NCBI GenBank assembly: GCA_012934845.2
Contig: WNNJ02000513.1
Span: 1 to 64,000, forward strand
Length of the DNA: 64,000 bases
Source: Pomphorhynchus laevis
Lineage: Eukaryota; Acanthocephala; Palaeacanthocephala; Echinorhynchida; Pomphorhynchidae
Direction: 5' to 3'
The notes beneath the pieces were generated by a model. The model did no database searches. It was not told where the DNA came from and saw only the letters and a list, made by a program, of their open reading frames with translations. The translations under genes were made by a program, and so were the position numbers. Position 1 is the first letter of the stretch, and each line of letters begins with the position of its first letter. Shown here piece after piece: positions 59,001 to 64,000 of the stretch.

Positions 59001-61534
59001 ACTCAAACCACTCCAGTCGTTTCTGATATCTTTTGTCAATCCACTGATCCTGCGATCACATGCACTTCTAATCCCATGCCTTCACTTCCCGACGCCCCCG
59101 TATCTTCCCTTCTGTCTCGTTTCTCAATAACCTACATCCCTAAATCAAAATAACCTCCACCAACCTCCACAATTCTTCCACTCATAACCTTTCCTCACAT
59201 CGCTCACCACCCTCTATATTATCCAAATCCTCTTTGTCTTCCGCTGTTAAACCTACTCCCTTGATATCCTCAACTCCCAGCTCTCCTATCGTGATCTCAC
59301 CAACTCACGTTACTCGTTCTCCTTTACGGAAACGCTTTCCTTCTCGCGATCGTTGCGTCATCGTCACTAATATCACTCCTTCCACCTCTCCGACAAGTCA
59401 AAAATAATGTGGATCCTCCCCTGTAAACCAAAAATACCTCCTCGCACTGTATCTTTTGCCTCATAGATCATCCCCATAGTACACAATCTCACTTTTTTAG
59501 GCTACTATTTCGATGATCACCTTTCCCTTAAACCCTTCGTCCGTGGCAAGGTTCGCTCGTCTAACTTAATTCTCCGTGACATACGCCGTATCCGACCTCC
59601 CTTAATCGATTTCCGTTCTTGTATGTATCTTCTTTCATCGCTTCTTTTCCCTAAAATCGATAACTACCTTAGCCTTTTCGGCAATTCTCCAAAATCCATC
59701 ATCCTACCCCTACAACGCATAATCAACACCGCCGTTCGAGTGATCTTTCGTCTCCGTCGCTTTGACCACATATCCACATATCTTACCCAACTCTCCAGGC
59801 CCACCATTCACATCCACATCAAACTCGGCCTTCTTCTCGTAACTTTTCGTCTCATCACTGTCGGCTCCCCATCGTTCATCAACCTTCCTTTCTTAGACGA
59901 CACTCGCCTTACCTGGCTATCAATGCGTTCCCGTAATTCCCTATTACTCCACGTTCCCAATTACTTCAAACTACAACAACTATGGTCAATGATCCTTCCT
60001 CGTCGCCGCCTCACTCTCCTGGAATCAACTCCCTCTCGACGTCCGCCGCGCTCCCTCCTTTATCACATTCAAACACCTCCTCCGTTCACACCTTCTCGAC
60101 ACATGATTTACATTTTTGTTTTGTTGTGGTCATATAAGCGTGCGCTGGCACGCATTTGCCACATTAAAATATATCTTTTTTATAAGCAGAAAGACATAAA
60201 ATAGGATAGTAAATAAAATGAACAAATGTTACCTCATCGATCATAACCAATTTTAGCCTTTGAAATAAAAGCGAATTTGAAGTCATTCTTCTTGTAACGG
60301 AATCCCATTTTTCCTTTCCAATTCAACAGGTTGTGAGACGCCACATTTTATTTCAATAAAAATGCATACCGGTGTAGATATAATAATATTTGCTTCGTTA
60401 ACCGAAAGAATATCGTCTTCGCTTGAGTCTCCAGTAAGAGATAGAGTTTTCAGTTTAAATTTCTTAAACTTATTCGACCACTCGGAATGTTTCTCTGCAC
60501 ACAGTGATTTTATGGGTGCAACTATCATAAAAATCAAAGATTCTACATTAATTTTAAGCAAAGAGAAACTTTTCTTAACAAAGATACGTTTAAAAATCTG
60601 AGTAGCGTCTGGCATATTTATTTTATTTACTTCTGAATAATTTCATTATAACTTGATTCTTACTTTTCAAATTTAATAACGAAGCGAAAAATTAACAAAT
60701 ATTTACCAAAGAGTATATTTTTACTATATATTTTTCTATTTTTATTTTAAACAATTATAAATTAATAAATTAATAAATATCAGTTGCTATATCATTCAAA
60801 TAATATGTCCGTAATTTCTAAAATTGAACAAATGAATATAATGTAAAAAGAATAGATTAAATTCAAATGCAATGGTGTATTTCTCAATTTGACTAATATT
60901 CGTGGTAACGTATTTGTATATAAACTATTTATATTATTTACATATTTAATACAAATAGATAAATTTGCGGCTAAAGTTTTTGTTTGTAATCAAGAGGGAC
61001 AATTTACTTATTAGCATATACGATAGTATCAGTGTACTATCAGTTATCCTCATATTAGCTTATGATATTTATTTAGCTGAATAAATATCGTTAAAGTCGA
61101 GTTCCTTGTAAAAATATCAATGCATTTCCACTTAAAAAATATTAAAAATATAAATTTATTTCTTTTTAAATTTACTTATATATTTACAGTACAAGGAAAG
61201 AAAGTGATTAGAAATGTTTTATTCAACAACGTTCTTATTTTTTCAGGAATTGCGCTGGTTCTATATGTTTAAACAGTCACAATTCACTGATATTATATCT
61301 TATTTTAAATATCTCTTTTATTCTTCTTTAATAAAACAAAAAAAACGTTGTTTGTGCATGTAAACGTTCGTGCTTTTAAGAGAGAACATTAAACGATGAA
61401 ATAAACTCACGATATAAACTTGTAAAATTTGCTTCAAATGTTTCTATCAATCTAATAAGGGCAAATTGCAGGATTGCAGTTTTTCCACAACCAGTAGGGG
61501 CACATATCACTAACGATCTATCAGTTTGCATTGC
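46939..61534 (-). CDS. HFM1: HFM1/MER3-type meiotic DNA helicase (partial gene, 12 exons)
   Basis: Twelve exons on -: 61534-61411, 60521-60370, 60313-60233, 56501-56379, 56335-56291, 56243-56082, 51198-51069, 51023-50922, 49326-49181, 49132-49085, 47198-47152 and 47072-46939. All phases agree, giving about 431 residues. Motifs in order are APTGCGKT (Walker A), LAPIKSLC (Ia), DE|IH box across an exon junction, AISATIPN (III), FCGTRK (IV), SMGINLPAH (V) and QMIGRAGRP (VI). The start of the next domain follows (LLEHLNAEIVLGTVKD). Block order and sequence match Ski2-like HFM1, which stabilises recombination intermediates for meiotic crossing over. Exons before Walker A and after 46939 (Sec63-like part) were not found. 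Introns hold LINEs G, H and J and a Penelope-like relic. Confidence 0.88.
47152..47198 (-). CDS. HFM1: HFM1 47-base exon
   Basis: RKYFNIVDGLESVQS plus AG; the split codon completes Arg with the next exon. It aligns to the KY...ESxL stretch of HFM1. Confidence 0.75.
47720..48006. repeat. Spaced direct repeat
   Basis: Two nearly identical 87-bp copies that share CCTTTGCCATACATTCCTAG, with starts 200 bp apart. Confidence 0.65.
48338..48501. repeat. Two-copy 82-bp tandem repeat
   Basis: Units start AAGCAACGAATTTGATTTCA at 48338 and 48420 and differ at few positions. Confidence 0.75.
49085..49132 (-). CDS. HFM1: HFM1 16-codon exon
   Basis: FDTSATVIIMTKECDQ; the intron before it is also only 48 bases (49133-49180). 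Donor CAA|GTAAGT. Confidence 0.82.
49181..49326 (-). CDS. HFM1: HFM1 exon with motifs V and VI
   Basis: STSTLSMGINLPAHLVVIKS and QLLQMIGRAGRPQ, the best-kept helicase block. Donor CAA|GTACCG. Confidence 0.9.
49327..50921 (-). other. HFM1 intron
   Basis: About 1.6 kb of AT-rich sequence with no recognisable element. Confidence 0.5.
50922..51023 (-). CDS. HFM1: HFM1 exon with HHAG
   Basis: EMIERRIAFHHAGLDVNDRR to CITVM; 102 bases, phase 1 to 1. Donor A|GTAAGA. Confidence 0.85.
51069..51198 (-). CDS. HFM1: HFM1 exon with motif IV
   Basis: FCGTRKSTMQAAVILFERL to QLRDSKLR, 43 codons plus one base. Acceptor GGTATAG. Confidence 0.85.
51311..52552 (+). pseudogene. LINE G ORF1 (gag-like)
   Basis: MSESPVGGSNTFNSSKF to a TAG at about 51479. 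The LAIIMATKPTERHYLFNVF block then follows (51514-51711). Next come KSGDALPVAF and the knuckle NHCHKWGHWASTC (with Tyr for the first Cys), with CGVCTNALCTS after it (51826-52119). The tail is GNEDIAQGV. Several stops and frame changes. ORF1 type as in B and E. Confidence 0.7.
52585..54990 (+). pseudogene. LINE G ORF2 (APE endonuclease and reverse transcriptase)
   Basis: The endonuclease part (52585-53255) is broken. The RT part is open for 484 codons (53281-54735), with PKDLRPISIQN, FLDFSAAFDRI, GVPQGSPLSPILY and VVYADDTTALF. A deletion in the VNWSAKADLD region ends that frame. The C-terminal block continues to about 54990. Confidence 0.77.
55177..56081 (-). other. HFM1 intron remainder
   Basis: AT-rich, no element recognised apart from a short inverted repeat around 55690-55730 (GTTCC...GGAAC). 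Confidence 0.45.
56082..56243 (-). CDS. HFM1: HFM1 exon between motifs III and IV
   Basis: NLRFDESFRPVPLKK, VIGFPCPNQ and HSEGKPALV, 54 codons. Donor GTT|GTTAGT. The next intron carries LINE G. Confidence 0.85.
56291..56335 (-). CDS. HFM1: HFM1 45-base exon
   Basis: ISKWLTDNAPTHSES, aligned to the EWL segment after SATIPN in HFM1. It is followed by an intron of only 47 bases (56244-56290). A shift of the donor by 9 bases to TAT|GTCAAT is possible. Confidence 0.65.
56379..56501 (-). CDS. HFM1: HFM1 exon with IH of DEIH and the SAT motif
   Basis: IHTLGDNDRGAVLEVV to AISATIPNLHD, 41 codons. It is separated from the DE exon by 3.7 kb of mobile elements. Confidence 0.85.
56840..57770 (+). mobile_element. 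Relic of a second, classical-type Penelope-like reverse transcriptase
   Basis: Broken coding traces on +. An open start (56840-57121) has FLSTDEFNRLSLIETIPFGK. A frame at about 57265-57330 reads like the CTGSPIVSNIGTSTEAIS block (RPIVS...TExIS of Penelope-type RT). At about 57600-57710 the sequence reads IIQIVEILNVFLKNNAFKF followed by a SGCAMGTSIAH motif B. This is not the family at 5-9 kb. It lies in an HFM1 intron. Confidence 0.55.
57845..58500 (-). mobile_element. LINE fragment H (5'-truncated)
   Basis: The 3' end of the main LINE family on -. A frame at 58482-57997 begins ILVVYADDTTSLFSDRRY (motif C) and goes through TFTHRVKYVG. The conserved 3' end (CACCGCCTTCCG, TCGGGGTCTCTCAC) is at about 57905-57945. 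It is more diverged than C, D and E. 5' truncation is usual for LINE insertions. Confidence 0.75.
58501..58592. repeat. Short tandem AT-rich repeat (TAGTACGACCTTAAAA-like)
   Basis: Three to four loose copies of ATAGTACGACCTTAAA between LINE H and LINE J. Confidence 0.55.
58609..58759 (+). repeat. 16-bp tandem repeat, nine units
   Basis: Unit CCAGATCAATCCAGTT, nine full units plus a partial one; only the second unit differs (starts TCTG). It ends 41 bases before the ORF1 start of LINE J, the place where some LINEs carry promoter monomers. The open frame across it is only the translated repeat. Confidence 0.85.
58801..59400 (+). pseudogene. LINE J ORF1 with PHD-like Cys/His pattern
   Basis: MGGRKTTSTTDTNCDQLQVQC, then W..IAC and CGFCDNKLIRDL. 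The CxxxxxxC...W...C...CxxC spacing recalls the PHD-like finger of CR1-group ORF1 proteins. A Ser/Thr/Pro-rich stretch follows; the frame changes at about 59153. Confidence 0.45.
59450..60110 (+). pseudogene. LINE J ORF2, C-terminal end only
   Basis: Frame 59623-60204 has LLFPKIDNYLSLFGNSPKS, LQRIINTAVRVIFRLRRFDH and MRSRNSLLLHVPNYF. In another frame from about 60013 it has WNQLPLDVRRAPSFITFKHL. This is the conserved C-terminus of CR1/L2/Jockey-group ORF2 (LQ..N.A.R ... RS...L..P ... WN.LP...R....F...L). Confidence 0.6.
60233..60313 (-). CDS. HFM1: HFM1 exon ending in the DE of the DEIH box
   Basis: 27 codons, EKWDSVTRRMTSNS to KLVMIDE; donor GAG|GTAACA. It lies directly beyond the 3' end of LINE J. 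Confidence 0.83.
60370..60521 (-). CDS. HFM1: HFM1 exon with motif Ia
   Basis: Encodes LAPIKSLCAEKHSEW, LSLTGDSSEDD and NEANIIISTP. Acceptor ATGATAG|TTGCAC, donor CCG|GTATGC. Confidence 0.85.
60522..61410 (-). other. HFM1 intron
   Basis: AT-rich, about 0.9 kb, nothing recognised. Confidence 0.45.
61411..61534 (-). CDS. HFM1: HFM1 exon with Walker A
   Basis: Encodes AMQTDRSLVICAPTGCGKT and an ALIRLIETF helix. Acceptor TTTTAG|GCAATG, donor C|GTGAGT, phase 1. Confidence 0.85.
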
Positions 61535-61859
61535 CTAAAATTCAGATCGTAAATTGAATAGGCAGATGTAATGACCATCCATTTAATCAAAATATATGCT
61601 AAAGAATTTCCAAATATATATATTTTAAATACAGTTAGCAGTATAAATAATTTAACTTATAATCACATTATTAACAAATCATTCGCTTCAATACTATAGA
61701 CGTTATAAGCTTAAAATTGAATGTTTAATAAAATTCTAATTAAATTACAGATAGTTGAACAGTAAAAATACAATGCACACTTGTCAAATTTATTCTGTTT
61801 TAAGAATAAATGAAAGTAGTTAAAATCAAAGTACTTAATTAAATATTTTTTTAAATATA

Positions 61860-62190
61860 ATCCTTATTATGATACAAGGTCTGTTATTTTTTAGTCAATT
61901 CATAAAAAAGGTTTTTTAATTTCAATTTTTTAACTTGATATAAATTATAAAAAATCTTGTAACAATTATTTATTTTATTATTTAATTATTGAATTTTGAT
62001 TTAGCATCATTATTTTGTTTTGTATTTCAGAGGAAATACGTCTTTAACACGTATTTGGACCTGCTGCTATGTTGGGTAGAGGAGTTAGGTGCCGAAACCT
62101 GATAGCATAGCAGTTCCTCCTGATGACCTCTAATATCTAATCCTTATTCTGATACAACACCTGTTATTTATTAGTCAATAAATATGTTAA
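61860..62190 (+). mobile_element. Penelope-like terminal-repeat unit, copy 1
   Basis: About 180 AT-rich bases (TTTAGTCAATTCATAAAA...) followed by the structured block 62052-62161. The same AT-rich sequence comes after the block at 62985-63140, so the units are repeated head to tail as in pseudo-LTRs. Confidence 0.55.
62052..62161 (+). ncRNA. Conserved structured motif, copy 2
   Basis: As at 9231-9330. Here an extra exact 8-bp pairing CTGCTATG / CATAGCAG can form across the TAGAGG / CCTCTA pairing, which would be pseudoknot-like. Confidence 0.45.
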
Positions 62191-62194
62191 AATT

Positions 62195-62545
62195 TAAAAC
62201 GGGCCGCCGATGCACATTGATAGCATCGCGAAGGCTATAGTATGATAGTCTCTCGGAGGCGTGCTATTTCGTGAGCATATGTGGTGCTCCTCTTTGCAGC
62301 AAGCTTGCCCGCGAGCCATTGCAAAAGCCTCGAAGCAGACTTTCCCTCACCGCCTACGCAGGAGAATACGATCGGGTAGAAATTTGCTATCTCGATCAAC
62401 GAGACGCAATCTTGGTATTCTAAATCTTGTTTTAAAATCTTAAATCTAACTATAACATTATGTTTTCTAATTATCGCTTTAAGTAGCGAATTTATTAAAG
62501 TCGATAAGCTACTTAAGGACGGTAGCCGATCGACTACTATCCGTC
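62195..62545. other. GC-richer block of unknown nature inside the shortened Penelope-like copy
   Basis: About 62200-62420 is clearly richer in GC (GGGCCGCCGATGCAC, CGCGAGCCATTGC, CGATCGGGTAG). A 60-codon + frame shows no known motif. It could be the 5' internal region of the element, a structured RNA or an older insertion. Its second half (62470-62545) has short inverted pieces (AAGTAGC / GCTACTT). Confidence 0.4.
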
Positions 62546-62670
62546 AAACAGAAAATAGTAAAATATATAAATCAACACAATAATATTAAAAATAAATTTA
62601 CAATCATTAGCGGAAAATATTTATGGATAGATAATAAATAATAAACTTTGTATTAGAATAAGATACTATA
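62546..62670 (+). mobile_element. Penelope-like 3' end fragment
   Basis: CAGAAAATAGTAAAATATAT to AGAATAAGATACTA matches 9095-9217 closely, so the family of 5-9 kb is present here as an internally deleted copy. Confidence 0.65.
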
Positions 62671-63160
62671 TAATCAAATTTAATCAGAGGAAATACGTCA
62701 TTAGCATGTATTTGGCATTCAAGAGGCCAAATGAATTGCCGAATATTTACTAAGTTATATTTCAATTTTAAAAGTCTCATTACAATTATTTGTTATTTAA
62801 TTATTTATTATTGAAATAATTATAAAAGGATACTAGATAATCAAATTTAATCAGAGGAAATACGTCATTGGCATGTATTTGGCCCCCTGCTATGTTGGGT
62901 AGAGGAGTTAGGGGCCGAAACCTGACAGCATATCAGTTCCTCTTGATGACCTCTAATCCTTATTCTGACACAACGTCTGTTATTTATTAGTCAATTCATA
63001 AAAATGACGTTTATTTTAAATTTCAATTTTTTATTTTAACTTGATTTAAATTATAGAAAATCTAAAAACAATTATTAATTTTATTATTTAATTATTAAAT
63101 TTTGATTTAGCATTATTATGTTTTGTTTATTTTATCATTATATTAAATACGTAGACTCCG
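62670..63160 (+). mobile_element. Penelope-like terminal-repeat unit, copy 2
   Basis: Starts with AATCAGAGGAAATACGTCAT (seen twice, 62681 and 62849). It contains the structured block 62873-62975 and ends with the AT-rich part that precedes the block in copy 1. Confidence 0.55.
62873..62975 (+). ncRNA. Conserved structured motif, copy 3
   Basis: As at 9231-9330; the CTGATGA string reads TTGATGA here, while the TAGAGG / CCTCTA pairing is kept. Confidence 0.45.
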
Positions 63161-64000
63161 TTAGCTGATTTGATTAATCCATCTTAATCTAATAAATCGC
63201 AAATCTTGTCTAAAACATTTGAAATAAAAGTAATCTATTTAATCTATTTTGAAATAAAGTAATCTAAACTAATCTATATCACTAAATATATTGAAAATAG
63301 TTATATATAAATGGTGTAATTTTATGTATTTTGAATTATTAAATCGATTTTTCTGTTTTTCTCGTTATTTATAAACAGGGTTTTCTAGTAATGGACAGAG
63401 TAAATAATGCTATAAATAAAACTAGAAAATTCATACAAACTTGGGCAATTAAGGGTAAAAATGCTTGTAGAAGATGCTCAGTACAAAACATGAAATCAAT
63501 TATCAATTGATATAATGCTATTTATGGAAAGAATTGCATAAAATTAATTGGATACTAAAATTATCTAGAGCATATGCAACTTTTTATATAAATATATTGC
63601 ATTAAACTATTTGCATTAAATGTTTGATTTTTAAAAAATAAAATTCTGATTTTTTACAAAAATATTTGATATTTAATATAAATATAATTTTAAAATATTT
63701 TTTTATTAAATATATAAAAAAATAAAATATAAAATATAAATAAGTAGTTTAAATAAAAATTAAAGTAGTTTAAATATTTTAATTAGTAAGATAGTTTTAA
63801 AGTGTAGTTTTGATGCGAATACGATTATAAATAAAACATTCAATATTAAATTCAAATACCTGTGCAGTCATTGTTGCAATTTAAATTTGATAACGATTTA
63901 AATTTAAATTTGCAATTTAAATTTGACGGCCGCCATATTGCCGCCGTCATGAACTCAGTACCGTCAGTACTGGCAGAAAATGTATTATGGAAATAACAAA
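63161..64000. other. AT-rich DNA at the window end
   Basis: No gene recognised. Near 63926-63949 a GC-rich near-palindrome (GACGGCCGCCATATTGCCGCC) and near 63960-63985 CAGTACCGTCAGTACTG stand out. The missing first HFM1 exons may lie here or beyond. Confidence 0.4.

Larger units (their letters stand above)
58600..60200 (+). mobile_element. LINE J (CR1/L2-like), internally deleted
   Basis: A different LINE, C-rich on +. It has a 16-bp tandem repeat (58609-58759), then an ORF1-like frame (58801-59153 and on), then only the last 250 or so codons of ORF2 (about 59450-60110). Endonuclease and RT are missing, so ORF1 is joined to the ORF2 end near 59400. It lies in an HFM1 intron, antisense to the gene, 30 bp from an exon. 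Confidence 0.65.

Noticed and set aside
62261-62443. 60-codon + frame rich in Arg
   Set aside because: No motif, inside the unexplained GC-rich block; length expected by chance at that composition.

Overview
This is animal nuclear DNA, most likely from an insect and plausibly a hymenopteran. It is AT-rich, has short exons with GT-AG introns, and carries many retroelements. The species cannot be read from the sequence alone. Three host genes can be supported. (1) A four-exon gene on + (244-15098) encodes a complete 192-residue neuronal-calcium-sensor-type EF-hand protein. (2) An intronless + gene (40506-41801) encodes a probably secreted protein with a phosphatidylinositol-phospholipase-C X-like domain. 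(3) Twelve phase-consistent exons on - (61534 down to 46939) encode the helicase core of HFM1/MER3, the meiotic crossover helicase. Its N-terminal and C-terminal ends were not found.

Almost everything else is mobile DNA. The last intron of the EF-hand gene holds a patchwork Penelope-like element whose GIY-YIG nuclease lies upstream of the reverse transcriptase (Naiad-like order), a 206-bp foldback element, and three pieces of one LINE family (A, B and a 136-bp patch). From 18.7 to 39 kb there is a deep nest. An old LINE (K) has a tandemly duplicated 5' part. LINE C sits at the end of the first duplicate and LINE D at the start of the second. K is split between ORF1 and ORF2 by a fossil Ty3/Gypsy LTR element, whose LTR is itself split by LINE E. 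HFM1 introns carry LINE G, a LINE fragment H, a second and unrelated Penelope-like relic, and a CR1/L2-like LINE J with a 16-bp tandem repeat at its 5' end. The right end (61.9-63.2 kb) is a shortened Penelope-like copy with two terminal-repeat units.

The main LINE family is compact (about 3.86 kb). ORF1 is a gag-like protein with three Cys/His knuckles. ORF2 has an APE-type endonuclease followed by a YADD reverse transcriptase. Five copies have recognisable 11-13 bp target-site duplications, and their ORF1 start codons lie only 4-27 bases from the 5' end. C and D have nearly the same ORF2 but clearly different ORF1 proteins, which points to module exchange. Copies D and E each show only one in-frame stop in ORF2.

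The stretches between these features are AT-rich and hold short inverted repeats, MITE-like foldbacks and small tandem duplications. No tRNA, rRNA or CRISPR array was found.
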